DNA from: Flavobacterium cutihirudinis
GTDB lineage: Bacteria; Bacteroidota; Bacteroidia; Flavobacteriales; Flavobacteriaceae
NCBI RefSeq assembly: GCF_003385895.1
Contig: NZ_QRDQ01000007.1
Coordinates: 558,001-622,000, forward strand
DNA length: 64,000 bases
Direction: 5' to 3'
Shown here: piece after piece, positions 28,077 to 36,978 of the stretch
How the letters are laid out: every line of letters begins with the position of its first letter
Numbering within the stretch: position 1 is the first letter of the stretch
Position numbers and translations under genes: made by a program
The notes under the pieces: generated by a model
Told to the model about the DNA's origin: nothing
The model's database searches: none
The model's input: only the letters and a program-made list of their open reading frames with translations

Positions 28077-29267
28077 TTATTTGCCTTTTTTCAGTATTTC
28101 ATCCATAACGCTTAAAATTATGGAACAGCCTTCTTTAATTTCTTCTTCGGAAATTGTTAATGGCGGTGTGATTCTTATGGCGCATCCTTCGAAAAGTAAC
28201 CAAAACAAAATCAGTCCTTTATCCTGGCAATTCAAAATAACTTCATTTGTTATTTCTGCATTTTCGGTCATCGCGGCAAGCATTAATCCCTTTCCTCTAA
28301 CTTCCTTTATCAAAGGATGTACCAAAAGTGATCTGAAGAGTTTTTCCTTCTCTAGCGCTTCTTGCATTAAATTAGTCTCAGTTAATTCTTGCAAAGTGGC
28401 TAAACAGGCTGACGCAATGACAGGGTGACCTCCAAAAGTGGTGATATGCCCTAGTTTTGGATTTTCTGTTAAAAGATCCATTTTCTCTGCTGAAGCAGTA
28501 AAGGCACCAACCGGCATTCCGCCTCCCATGCCTTTTCCCATTACAACAATATCAGGAACAACGTCGTAATTCTGAAAACCAAAAAGTTTTCCGGTTCTTC
28601 CGAATCCGGGTTGAATTTCATCGACAATCATTAAAGCTCCAACTTCATCACAGCGTTTACGGACTTTTTGCAGAAAATTATTTTCAGGCTGAATAAATCC
28701 TGCGCCTCCTTGTATTGTTTCTAAAAGAATTGCAGCGGTTCTTGTAGTTATTTTTTCTAAATCGTCTTCGTTATTGAATGTAATAAAATCAACATCCGGA
28801 AGCAAAGGACGAAAAGCTTGTTTGCGTTCCTCAAATCCCATAACGCTCATTGATCCCATGGTATTTCCATGATAAGCATTGTGACAAGAAATCAATTGAC
28901 TGCGTCCTGTAGTTCTTTTTGCTAGTTTTAAAGCGCCTTCAATTGCTTCTGTGCCTGAATTGACTAAATAGGTTTTATTTAAAGATTCGGGCAGGAGCGA
29001 AGCCATTAATTTGCAATATTGTACAGCCGGACTTTGTGAATATTCTCCGTAAACCATTACGTGCGAATATTTGTCTAATTGGTCTTTAATTGCCTGATTC
29101 ACTCTCGGATGCTGATGCCCAAGAGTACAAGCGGAAACACCTGCAACAAAATCTAAGTATTTTTTATCGTTTGTATCGTATATGTAAGATCCAATGGCAT
29201 GCGAAACCTCCATTCCTAATGGATAAGGAGACGTTTGTGCCTGGTATTTTATAAAATCTGGATTCAT
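28077..29267 (-). CDS. Class III pyridoxal-phosphate aminotransferase
   Basis: The 396-residue enzyme belongs to the ornithine/acetylornithine/GABA aminotransferase class. Blocks seen: LVNSGTEAIEGALKLAK (phosphate contact, about 104-120), CHNAYHGNTMGSMSVMG (about 131-147), VDEIQPGFGRTGKLFGFQ (Asp-Glu pair with ring nitrogen contact) and VVMGKGMGGGMPVGAF with the Schiff-base Lys near residue 244. Substrate is not fixed by these motifs; no arg, rocD or gab neighbours help. Similar flavobacterial genes are annotated only as 'aspartate aminotransferase family'. Upstream, 29268-29376 contains flavobacterial low-complexity words and the stop of nothing else. Confidence 0.9.
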   Translation of the reverse strand: MNPDFIKYQAQTSPYPLGMEVSHAIGSYIYDTNDKKYLDFVAGVSACTLGHQHPRVNQAIKDQLDKYSHVMVYGEYSQSPAVQYCKLMASLLPESLNKTYLVNSGTEAIEGALKLAKRTTGRSQLISCHNAYHGNTMGSMSVMGFEERKQAFRPLLPDVDFITFNNEDDLEKITTRTAAILLETIQGGAGFIQPENNFLQKVRKRCDEVGALMIVDEIQPGFGRTGKLFGFQNYDVVPDIVVMGKGMGGGMPVGAFTASAEKMDLLTENPKLGHITTFGGHPVIASACLATLQELTETNLMQEALEKEKLFRSLLVHPLIKEVRGKGLMLAAMTENAEITNEVILNCQDKGLILFWLLFEGCAIRITPPLTISEEEIKEGCSIILSVMDEILKKGK

Positions 29268-29376
29268 TTTTTAAGGTACTAAGTTGCTTAGAAGTTAAGA
29301 TTCTGAGTTTAGTCTCATTTTTCAGTCGCAGTTTTCAGTTTCAAACTTAACTGAAAACTATGACTGCGACTGAAAA

Positions 29377-31038
29377 CTATTTTTTCTTAGGTGTTATTGC
29401 AGGTTTTGCAGCAGGTTTTTTCTTGTCGTAATTCAAAGTTTCTTTCCTTACTTTCATTGGAACATCTTTGTCTTTGGCTTCCTGATCTTTTCCTTCCTGA
29501 ATTAATTTTTCGTTCATTTCATTGTCTTCGGGTGAAAAAATATCATCTTTCGATTTTATTCTTTCATCGCCACGCCAGACCAAACCTCTTAATTTTCGGG
29601 CATTTTCTGGTAATTCGGCTTCTGGGAATAAATCTCCGTCAACGTTATTAAAAAGCGTAATCGATTCAATAGCGTTATTCTCCAAAATCAAATTGATTTT
29701 ACTGCTTACACTTTTATCGATTCCCACAAGTTCGTTTTGGTCATTTCGACTGTAATAAATTACCTCGGTATTTTTGATTATATCAACATCATGCAGTTTT
29801 CCGTCTCGGAATTTCCCAAATAAATTTAGTCCTTTAACTTGGTTAAAACCGGTTCCCAACGTATCCCGAGAGACCAGAAAAGTATTATTCAGAACTTTTA
29901 AAGAATCTAATTTTTTGGTATTATTATCACCGATCAAATGCATTACGTCTCCTGTAATCTGGTTTTCGCCATTCCATAAAATGGGATGTCCAATTAGTTT
30001 TGTCAATGCTGTTTTTGAATTTGAATGTATAGAATCGCATTTTCCGCTCATATCAACTTTAAAAAAGCGGACATTATTGTAAGCTCTTAAAATACGTTCG
30101 CCTTCTTTTCCGGTTACCATTAATTTTTTTCCGTGAATGTAAACCGAATCTTTTTCAACCAAATTGATAGCAACGGCCCTTTTGGTTACAAACATGGAAT
30201 CTTTCAGCTTGTATAATTCGGCGTAATGCCCTTTTACGATGCCTTTATTAATTGAATCCGTAATTTTTACATTTCGTGTTGCCGATGCAAATTCGATATT
30301 TCGATTATAGTACAAACTATCTCCTTCGATGCGCCTATCATCGTATTTAATGTAAGATTTCCGAAGAAAATGCGCGAGATTTTTCTTGGTGTCATAAAAC
30401 CCTTTCTCGGTATAAATATAATTGGCTTTACTTGTAATTGTTGATGGTCCGAGCAAGTAAGTATGTCCGGAATTACTGTAATAATCTAAATGATTTGATT
30501 TTATAACGTATTTCGGATTTGTGATAGTGACTTCTGTCAGAAACTGGAATTTTTTCTGTTCGACGTAATATCGTCCTGATTTGCTGACCAAAGTATTGTC
30601 TTTATTGACGATTGTTCCTTTGGTGTTGTAAAAAACTTCCTGAACATTTCGGTCAAAATTGATAGTGTCAGTTTGCAAAGTTGCATCAGGCGATGTCATA
30701 ACGGCATTTCCTGTTGCAAAAGCTTTTTTCATATTTCCGTTGTATTCGGCATATTTACTGTTTAAGAATAAAGTATCGCCTTGAACTAATTGTACATTTC
30801 CAAAAGCTTTAAGGTAGTTTTCTTTCTGAAAATAATAAGCTTTATTGCAAGTAAGTACAACGCCATCATGATTTACTTTTACATTTCCGGTAAGTAAGAC
30901 TGCATCAGGTGCCGTAGCTTGATCAACATCTAAAAAATCAGAATGTTCAATGTTAATTTTTTTGGGTGCCTGTGCAAAAGCAAATTGTACGCTTAGCAAA
31001 AGCAAACAAAGTGATATGAAAAAGAGTGATTTCTTCAA
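29377..31038 (-). CDS. OstA-like (LptA-related) envelope protein
   Basis: A signal peptide (MKKSLFFISLCLLLLSVQFAF) precedes beta-jelly-roll repeats of the OstA/LptA type: DAVLLTGNVKVNHDGVVLTC and SKYAEYNGNMKKAFATGNAV show the typical strand-turn pattern with 'DGVxLTC(N)KAYYF'. LptA-like proteins bridge lipopolysaccharide from inner to outer membrane. The 553-residue length is far greater than E. coli LptA (about 185) and is typical of the Bacteroidota OstA-like group. The last 90 residues are charged, with a Lys/Pro/Ala tail. Periplasmic location is expected. The gene is single, with no lptB or lptC neighbour. Confidence 0.86.
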   Translation of the reverse strand: MKKSLFFISLCLLLLSVQFAFAQAPKKINIEHSDFLDVDQATAPDAVLLTGNVKVNHDGVVLTCNKAYYFQKENYLKAFGNVQLVQGDTLFLNSKYAEYNGNMKKAFATGNAVMTSPDATLQTDTINFDRNVQEVFYNTKGTIVNKDNTLVSKSGRYYVEQKKFQFLTEVTITNPKYVIKSNHLDYYSNSGHTYLLGPSTITSKANYIYTEKGFYDTKKNLAHFLRKSYIKYDDRRIEGDSLYYNRNIEFASATRNVKITDSINKGIVKGHYAELYKLKDSMFVTKRAVAINLVEKDSVYIHGKKLMVTGKEGERILRAYNNVRFFKVDMSGKCDSIHSNSKTALTKLIGHPILWNGENQITGDVMHLIGDNNTKKLDSLKVLNNTFLVSRDTLGTGFNQVKGLNLFGKFRDGKLHDVDIIKNTEVIYYSRNDQNELVGIDKSVSSKINLILENNAIESITLFNNVDGDLFPEAELPENARKLRGLVWRGDERIKSKDDIFSPEDNEMNEKLIQEGKDQEAKDKDVPMKVRKETLNYDKKKPAAKPAITPKKK

Positions 31039-31233
31039 CTTATTAAATTTTTGTCAAATTTATGAAAAAGGATAGAACCTCATATTGTTATTAGGATTAA
31101 TTTATAATTCAAAAGTTGCTGTTTCTTAATGTATGTTTTAAATTTAGATTTTATCAACAAAATCACCAACTCTTACGTTGTAGTAAAGTATTTTTTGCTG
31201 ATTTATAATTAATTTTAAGAGAGACTTATTTGA

Positions 31234-31307
31234 ACTTTAAAAATTAGACTAAATTTAGAAAATGGTTTCGAATGTCTAATTCATTCGAAAGACTTTTAAA
31301 AATTAGA
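31234..31307 (+). promoter_or_regulatory. Candidate operator upstream of the GH13 gene
   Basis: A perfect inverted repeat TTTCGAATG-(7)-CATTCGAAA (31266-31290) ends 31 bases before the ATG. It is flanked by two near-identical direct repeats, ACTTTAAAAATTAGA at 31234 and ACTTTTAAAAATTAGA at 31292. The arrangement suggests binding of a dimeric regulator. Confidence 0.4.
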
Positions 31308-31321
31308 TTTTAAAGTAGAAT

Positions 31322-33196
31322 ATGGTACATAAACGATTTATTGTTGCAGGAATGGTTGCAACTTTGTTTTTCACTGCATGTAAAACGCAAAATATAAAAA
31401 TGAGCGAATCAAAAGAAGAAAAAACTACCAACAAAAAAGTAGTAGTTTATCAGGTTTTTACGCGTTTGTTTGGGAATAAAAACAGTACAAACAAACCTTG
31501 GGGAACAATCGAAGAAAATGGTGTAGGTAAGTTTAATGATTTTACTGATAAAGCGTTGCATGAAATCAAAGATTTAGGAGTTACTTACATTTGGTATACT
31601 GGCGTGCCGCATCATGCATTGGTACGAGATTACACCGCTTACGGAATTTCAAATGATGATCCTGAAGTAGTAAAAGGTCGTGCCGGTTCGCCATATGCGG
31701 TGAAAGATTACTATAATGTAAATCCTGATTTGGCTGTTAATCCTGCCAATAGGCTCAAAGAATTCGAAGATTTGATCGCCAGAACACATAAAGCAGGTTT
31801 AAAACTTCTTATTGATATTGTTCCCAATCATATTGCACGAAAATATGAAGGAAAGAATAATCCAGAAGGAGTTAAGGATTTTGGCGCCGATGATGACGTA
31901 AATGTTGAATATAAGAGAGATAATAATTTCTATTACATTCCGAAAACTCATTTTGAAATTCCAGATGGAGATATTCCGTTAAACGGAGAAAAAAATATGT
32001 TGGTTGATGGCGTTTTTGATGAAAATCCTGCAAAATGGACCGGAAATGGTTCAAGAAAAGCAAAACCAGATCAAAATGACTGGTACGAAACAGTAAAAGT
32101 TAATTATGGAGTTCGTCCTGATGGCTCTAAAGATTTTCCTGAACTTCCGGCAGGTTTTGACGAGAAAGGTTATGAAGAGCATTTTGCATTTTGGCAGGAT
32201 AAAGAGGTTCCGGATTCATGGAAAAAGTTCAAATCAATTGCATTATACTGGACTGCAAAAGGAGTAGATGGATTTCGTTATGACATGGCCGAAATGGTTC
32301 CTTATGAATTTTGGAGTTATATGAACTCGGCTATTAAAATGAAAAACCCAAACGCGTTTTTGTTGGCAGAGGTTTATAATCCGCAAGAATACCGAAATTA
32401 TATCCGTTTAGGAAAAATGGATTATTTGTATGATAAAGTCGAAACTTATGATAAGTTGAAAGACGTAATTCGAGGAAAATCTTCTCCTGATGGACTTTCA
32501 GATATACAGAAAGGAATGTCGGATATAGAGCATCATATGTTACATTTCTTAGACAATCATGATGAACAGCGTTTGGCAAGTCCTGAATTTGCTGGATCTC
32601 CGGAACGAGGGAAACCTTTAATGGTGGTTTCAACAACAATTAGCACTTCACCAACAATGGTTTATTTTGGACAAGAAGTAGGAGAGGCCGGAAATGAAGA
32701 TGCCGGTTTTGGAAAACGCTCGAGAACATCTATTTTCGATTATATCGGAGTTCCAAATCATCAGCGTTGGATGAATGAAGGAAAATTTGACGGTGGAAAA
32801 CTTTCAGACTCAGAGAAAAATTTGCGTGATTTTTATAAAAGATTGCTGAATTTTTCAATTAACAGTTCGGCTTTAATGGGAAGTTTTCAACAGATTCAGT
32901 CTGTTAATCGTCAAAACAATGCAGGTTATGATGATTTGATTTATTCTTATGTGCGTTGGTCAGAAAAGCAGAAATTAATTATTGTAGCTAATTTCTCTTC
33001 GGAAAAAACAAGTGAATTTGAATTAAAAGTTCCTGTTGATGTTATTTCGAAATGGAAACTGAAAGACGGTTCGTATTATGTATTGGTAGATAAGTTGTAT
33101 TCTGAAAATAAAACGTATTTTACAGTGAAAAATGGAGAAGGAATAGCAAGAGTTAAAATAAAGCCTTCTGAATCATTTATTTATGAAGTAAATTAA
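31322..33196 (+). CDS. GH13 alpha-amylase family lipoprotein
   Basis: The first 20 residues form a lipoprotein signal with the lipobox FFTAC (Cys20), so the mature enzyme is anchored in an envelope membrane, possibly at the surface. Residues about 40-530 are a GH13 TIM barrel: LLIDIVPNHI (region I, 163-171), DGFRYDMAEM with the nucleophile Asp321, FLLAEVYNP with acid/base Glu350, and FLDNHDEQRL with the third carboxylate Asp414. A C-terminal beta domain follows. It should cleave alpha-1,4-glucans or related oligosaccharides; the exact subfamily is unknown. It is convergent with a GH130 gene across a shared terminator. No SusC/SusD pair is in the window. Confidence 0.93.
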   Translation: MVHKRFIVAGMVATLFFTACKTQNIKMSESKEEKTTNKKVVVYQVFTRLFGNKNSTNKPWGTIEENGVGKFNDFTDKALHEIKDLGVTYIWYTGVPHHALVRDYTAYGISNDDPEVVKGRAGSPYAVKDYYNVNPDLAVNPANRLKEFEDLIARTHKAGLKLLIDIVPNHIARKYEGKNNPEGVKDFGADDDVNVEYKRDNNFYYIPKTHFEIPDGDIPLNGEKNMLVDGVFDENPAKWTGNGSRKAKPDQNDWYETVKVNYGVRPDGSKDFPELPAGFDEKGYEEHFAFWQDKEVPDSWKKFKSIALYWTAKGVDGFRYDMAEMVPYEFWSYMNSAIKMKNPNAFLLAEVYNPQEYRNYIRLGKMDYLYDKVETYDKLKDVIRGKSSPDGLSDIQKGMSDIEHHMLHFLDNHDEQRLASPEFAGSPERGKPLMVVSTTISTSPTMVYFGQEVGEAGNEDAGFGKRSRTSIFDYIGVPNHQRWMNEGKFDGGKLSDSEKNLRDFYKRLLNFSINSSALMGSFQQIQSVNRQNNAGYDDLIYSYVRWSEKQKLIIVANFSSEKTSEFELKVPVDVISKWKLKDGSYYVLVDKLYSENKTYFTVKNGEGIARVKIKPSESFIYEVN

Positions 33197-33216
33197 AATT
33201 TAAAGGACAATAAATA

Positions 33217-33253
33217 AAAAACGGGTTTAGATTTTTTTTCTGAGCCCGTTTTG
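33217..33253. terminator. Bidirectional terminator between the GH13 and GH130 genes
   Basis: AAAACGGG (33218-33225) pairs with CCCGTTTT (33245-33252); T-rich sequence follows on the plus strand and the complement is T-rich on the minus strand. Confidence 0.7.
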
Positions 33254-33255
33254 TT

Positions 33256-34335
33256 TTAAATACCAATCAAAAGCGACAAGATTTCTTTGATTGAAAAATG
33301 AGCAGCACAAACAAATTCATCTGAAGCACCATAATAAACGGTCAGTGTATCGCCATCAGGTTCTAGAACATGACCATTTGTAAAAACCACATTTCCAAAG
33401 AAACCGCTCAGTTCATAATTTGTTTTAGGGAACATAATTGGAGTTTCGGTTCTGGAAATAACTTTAGCCGGATTTTCTAAATCCATTAAAAATGCGCCCA
33501 GACAATATTGATGATATTCGTTTGCTCCATGATATATTTCAAGCCAGCCTTTTTCTGTTTTTATTGGAGCGGCTCCGGCACCAACTCTTTTGCTGTCCCA
33601 AAAACCGGTTCTTGTTTTAACGATGCATTTATGATTTCCCCAATGAACGCCATCTGGAGAAGAGGCTATCCAGATATAGTTTCCTCCAATATCTACACTG
33701 CTTGGACGATGTAGAGCATAAAACAATCCATTAATTTTTTCTTCAAAAATGGCACAATCTTTATTGTGAGCAGGAAGTATCATCCCATGTTTTTCGAAAA
33801 TCTTCCAATCCGTTGTCGTACGTAAACCGACCCCAACGCCATTGTCAGACACAGCGGTAAAAGTGAGATAATAACGACCTTCTAGTAAGGTGACACGGCA
33901 ATCTTCGATTCCAAATGTTTCTAATATTCCTTCGCCTACTAAATGTGGATAATCTTTTGGTTCATAAAACTGTTTTCCATTTTCACTACAAAGCAGTCTA
34001 ATATGTGATAAAGTTGTCAAGTAGTCAGTTCCTTTATAATTGATGACGCGCGCATCTGTAGCAATAAGTTCAGGATCATCTTTTGCAATTTCTATTATTT
34101 GTATCGTCCCGTTTTGAGTTAATATAGGAAATGAAATGGTGTTTTCTGTTTGTTTTGGTCTCTCAGCAACACGTACTGCGAGCCATATTTTGTTTTGAAA
34201 CTGAAATACGCCAGGATTAAGAAGACAAGTAATTTCAAGTCCGTCTCTGCTTGGCGGAATATCTGATGGTGATAAAAGTGGATTTTCTATAAAACGGTTT
34301 GCAATATCTTTCATGATTTCATAGCTAAGATTCAT
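33256..34335 (-). CDS. GH130 family glycosidase/phosphorylase
   Basis: The 359-residue protein shows the five-bladed propeller pattern of GH130: NPLLSPSDIPPS at the start, GIEDCRVTLLEGRYYLTFTA with the Glu-Asp pair near residue 140, NKDCAIFEE, and KRVGAGAAPIKTEKGWLEIY near residue 250. Characterised members phosphorolyse or hydrolyse beta-mannosides; which applies here cannot be decided by eye. No signal peptide, so it is cytoplasmic. An alternative start seven codons in (MKDIANRFIENPL) is equally possible. It faces the GH13 gene tail to tail, which may be coincidence or reflect shared sugar metabolism. Confidence 0.87.
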   Translation of the reverse strand: MNLSYEIMKDIANRFIENPLLSPSDIPPSRDGLEITCLLNPGVFQFQNKIWLAVRVAERPKQTENTISFPILTQNGTIQIIEIAKDDPELIATDARVINYKGTDYLTTLSHIRLLCSENGKQFYEPKDYPHLVGEGILETFGIEDCRVTLLEGRYYLTFTAVSDNGVGVGLRTTTDWKIFEKHGMILPAHNKDCAIFEEKINGLFYALHRPSSVDIGGNYIWIASSPDGVHWGNHKCIVKTRTGFWDSKRVGAGAAPIKTEKGWLEIYHGANEYHQYCLGAFLMDLENPAKVISRTETPIMFPKTNYELSGFFGNVVFTNGHVLEPDGDTLTVYYGASDEFVCAAHFSIKEILSLLIGI

Positions 34336-34344
34336 TTAAGATAT

Positions 34345-34378
34345 AAAAAAAGCTGATACATATTGTATCAGCTTTTTT
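34345..34378 (-). terminator. Terminator after the superoxide dismutase gene
   Basis: AGCTGATACA (34351-34360) and TGTATCAGCT (34364-34373) form a 10-bp stem with a 3-base loop, flanked by A- and T-runs. Confidence 0.9.
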
Positions 34379-34384
34379 AAAGTT

Positions 34385-35167
34385 TTATACTTTTTTGACT
34401 TTCTTTAAAGCCTCTTTGTAGTTTTCGTTTACTTTTTCCCAGTTTATATGTTGATAAAAAGCATCAATGTAACTTCCTTTTCTGTTTTGATAATCCAGAT
34501 AATAAGCATGCTCCCATAAATCGATTCCTAAAATTGGAGTTCCACGAATCACAGCATTTTTCATTAAAGGGTTATCCTGGTTATCCGTTGTTGTTACTTG
34601 TAGCCTTCCATATAGGTCAACTACCAGCCAAACCCAACCCGAACCGAATTGTTTTTCGGCCTGACCTTTAAATTGGTTTGTAAGATTGTTAAAAGATCCA
34701 AATTCTTTATTTATAGACCCAGCAAGTGTATCTTTTGGAGTTTGCTCTTTTTGACTTAAGGTATTGAAATATAGAGTGTGATTATAGTATCCTCCCGCGT
34801 TTTGACGAAGTTTGGCATTACTAAGATCCATTTTTTTTAGAATATCTTCAATTGGCATGTTTTCATACTCTGTAGAAACAATTTCCTTATTCAGATTATT
34901 AGTATACGTTACATAATGCTTAGAATAATGCGTTTCTAAAGTAAGTGATCGAATATCAGGAGACAGTCCGTCATAAGCAAATGGAAGTTTAGTCAATCCG
35001 AAAGATCCTGGATCAGCTTTTACGTCATCGGGACTTCCAATTAGGATTTTTTCTTCCTTTGTAGGAAGCGGAACTTCAACAACCTCTGTGAGTTTATTAT
35101 TGTCATTACAAGAAAATAACATGAAAAATGAAGCTATAATACCAAAACGAATACTCATTTTCTTCAT
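34385..35167 (-). CDS. sod: Exported (lipoprotein) Fe/Mn superoxide dismutase
   Basis: The enzyme dismutates superoxide to oxygen and peroxide. Metal ligands are all present: His in LTLETHYSKHYVTYTNNLN (N-terminal pair region), His in NAGGYYNHTLYFNTL, and the Asp/His pair in GIDLWEHAYYLDYQN. Unusually for the family it begins with a lipoprotein signal: MKKMSIRFGIIASFFMLFSC with Cys20 in the lipobox LFSC, then an acidic/proline linker of about 35 residues. So this copy should sit in the envelope rather than the cytoplasm. It is the last gene of the psd-containing group, six bases after the acyl-CoA-binding protein gene, and ends at a strong terminator. Fe versus Mn preference is not resolved. 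Confidence 0.93.
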   Translation of the reverse strand: MKKMSIRFGIIASFFMLFSCNDNNKLTEVVEVPLPTKEEKILIGSPDDVKADPGSFGLTKLPFAYDGLSPDIRSLTLETHYSKHYVTYTNNLNKEIVSTEYENMPIEDILKKMDLSNAKLRQNAGGYYNHTLYFNTLSQKEQTPKDTLAGSINKEFGSFNNLTNQFKGQAEKQFGSGWVWLVVDLYGRLQVTTTDNQDNPLMKNAVIRGTPILGIDLWEHAYYLDYQNRKGSYIDAFYQHINWEKVNENYKEALKKVKKV

Positions 35168-35173
35168 AATAAT

Positions 35174-35443
35174 TTATTTTGATGTTAGTGAATTGATAAT
35201 TTCAATGTAACATTCCTTTGCTTCGTCAATCGAAATGTGGCTTATTTGCATCCAGGCATTTGTTTTGAAAGCATCTCGTAAATCAAAATTTTGTGGCTGA
35301 TTGTAAACTGCCATACCAAAAGTTGCCTGTTTGTAATAAGCATAAAGTCTTAGCTGCACATCTTGCGGCAAAGAAGCTTGCGTCATTTGTAATGCAGTTT
35401 CAACAGCTTCTGAAAAACGAGTATCTAAATCTTTATCTGCCAT
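35174..35443 (-). CDS. Acyl-CoA-binding protein
   Basis: The 89-residue all-helical protein carries the ACBP pattern: an early hydrophobic helix with FSEAVETALQMTQ, the central RLYAYYKQATFGMAVYNQP with the Tyr/Lys acyl-CoA contacts, and DAFKTNAWMQISHISIDEAK near the end (compare the usual K-x-x-AW). It binds long-chain acyl-CoA in the cytoplasm. It ends directly against the psd start (no gap), so the two are co-translated; that context with cdsA and psd supports a role in phospholipid acyl supply. Confidence 0.9.
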   Translation of the reverse strand: MADKDLDTRFSEAVETALQMTQASLPQDVQLRLYAYYKQATFGMAVYNQPQNFDLRDAFKTNAWMQISHISIDEAKECYIEIINSLTSK

Positions 35444-36097
35444 TTATGCTTTTGTAGCAATAATAGTTTTTCCGCCAATTGCTTTTTGGTTCAGTTCAAC
35501 ATTGATTTGTGTACCTAAAGGTAAAAATAAATCTACTCTTGAACCAAATTTAATGAAACCTGCGTCAGTTCCCTGAACAACTTGCATTCCTTCCTTAGCG
35601 TAGTTTACGATTCTTCGTGCCAATGCACCAGCAATTTGTCTGTATAAAATTTGTCCGAAAGATTCATTTTCGATTACAACTGTAGTTCTTTCGTTTTCTT
35701 CACTTGCTTTTGGATGCCAGGCAACCAAAAATTTTCCCGGATGGTATTTGCTGAATTTAATAATTCCGTCCATAGCATAACGAGTTACGTGAACATTGAT
35801 AGGTGACATAAAAATAGATACTTGTAAACGTTTATCTTTAAAATATTCGCCTTCATATACTTCTTCAATAACCACAACTTTACCGTCAACAGGAGCAAGG
35901 ATATGATCGCTGTTTCTGATTGCAATTCTTTTCGGATTTCTAAAAAATTGCAAAATAATAATCAAAACTACTACGCCGGCAATCTGAACAAGCATTCTAA
36001 GCCAGGCAATATCAATGAATTTGTCGGCAATTAGCAATACAGCAACGGCAAAAATAGTACCTAATAAAATGGATGGTCCTCCTTCTTTATGAAACAT
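35444..36097 (-). CDS. psd: Phosphatidylserine decarboxylase family protein
   Basis: Psd decarboxylates phosphatidylserine to phosphatidylethanolamine at the inner membrane. The 217-residue length fits the short, archaeal-type PSD group. The N-terminus has two membrane segments (about residues 13-48). The self-cleavage Gly-Ser that yields the pyruvoyl group lies in FIKFGSRVDLFLP near residue 185. Other conserved stretches are ILAPVDGKVV and VSIFMSPINVHVTRYAMDG. The start overlaps the end of cdsA by 11 bases, so the two steps of PE synthesis are tightly coupled in expression. Confidence 0.94.
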   Translation of the reverse strand: MFHKEGGPSILLGTIFAVAVLLIADKFIDIAWLRMLVQIAGVVVLIIILQFFRNPKRIAIRNSDHILAPVDGKVVVIEEVYEGEYFKDKRLQVSIFMSPINVHVTRYAMDGIIKFSKYHPGKFLVAWHPKASEENERTTVVIENESFGQILYRQIAGALARRIVNYAKEGMQVVQGTDAGFIKFGSRVDLFLPLGTQINVELNQKAIGGKTIIATKA

Positions 36098-36977
36098 AAT
36101 ATAAAATTTGATAAAATAAAAATATAATTGGTGCTACAAATATAACACTATCTAATCGATCTAGGATACCACCGTGTCCCGGCATGATAGAACCACTATC
36201 TTTAACTCCGGAAATTCTTTTAAACTTCGACTCTATTAAATCCCCAATTGTACCAAAAATGCTAACAATTAAGGCAATAATAGTCCATATTAAAATGGAT
36301 TTGCTGCTAAATTCAGGATTCGGCTGAATGTATAATTTAGAAATTAAAAAGCCTGCAAATGCTGCGAAAACAACACCGCCTAAAAAACCTTCTATTGTTT
36401 TTTTCGGTGAAACCCTTTCAAATAATTTATGTTTTCCCATTGATTTTCCAACCAGATAGGCAAAAGTGTCGTTTGTCCAAATAAGAATAAATAACCCTAA
36501 AATGATCTTCGGATTGTAATCATTAGTCCCAAAAGAAATTTTAACGATAAACACAAAAGGAAGTGTAATGTATCCTAAAAGATACAAATACTTTGATGAG
36601 ACACTTACTTTTTGGACAGAATCATAAAATAGAAACAAAATACACTTGATGGATACTACTAAAGTAATAGCCAAAAGTATAATATCCAGTTTTTGAATGT
36701 TTGCATCTAGACTTAAATCTGTTTTGAATTGATTATTCAAAAAAGCAGTGGTCTGTTTGTTGTAATGACTAATAAGAACAATTATAGAATACGTTAACAC
36801 CCCAAATAGAATCGAGAAGATTTTATTTAGATGAACCAGATTAGAATATTCATAAATTGTAATAATTAAGAAGATCCCAAAAAGAATAATGAAGCTTTCA
36901 GTAGAAAACAGAATTGATGTTAATAGGAGAGCGATATAAACAGCACCAGAAATGGTCCTCTTCAGTGTTTCATTCAT
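36087..36977 (-). CDS. cdsA: Phosphatidate cytidylyltransferase
   Basis: CdsA makes CDP-diacylglycerol from phosphatidate and CTP in the inner membrane. The 296-residue protein has about eight membrane helices, with the family signature SGVKDSGSIMPGHGGILDR plus the following Asp-Ser near residues 257-278, and KKTIEGFLGGVVFA near residue 200. It overlaps psd by 11 bases and starts one base after the stop of the LUD gene, so it is in the middle of a four- to five-gene unit. Confidence 0.95.
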   Translation of the reverse strand: MNETLKRTISGAVYIALLLTSILFSTESFIILFGIFLIITIYEYSNLVHLNKIFSILFGVLTYSIIVLISHYNKQTTAFLNNQFKTDLSLDANIQKLDIILLAITLVVSIKCILFLFYDSVQKVSVSSKYLYLLGYITLPFVFIVKISFGTNDYNPKIILGLFILIWTNDTFAYLVGKSMGKHKLFERVSPKKTIEGFLGGVVFAAFAGFLISKLYIQPNPEFSSKSILIWTIIALIVSIFGTIGDLIESKFKRISGVKDSGSIMPGHGGILDRLDSVIFVAPIIFLFYQILYYVS

Positions 36978-36978
36978 C

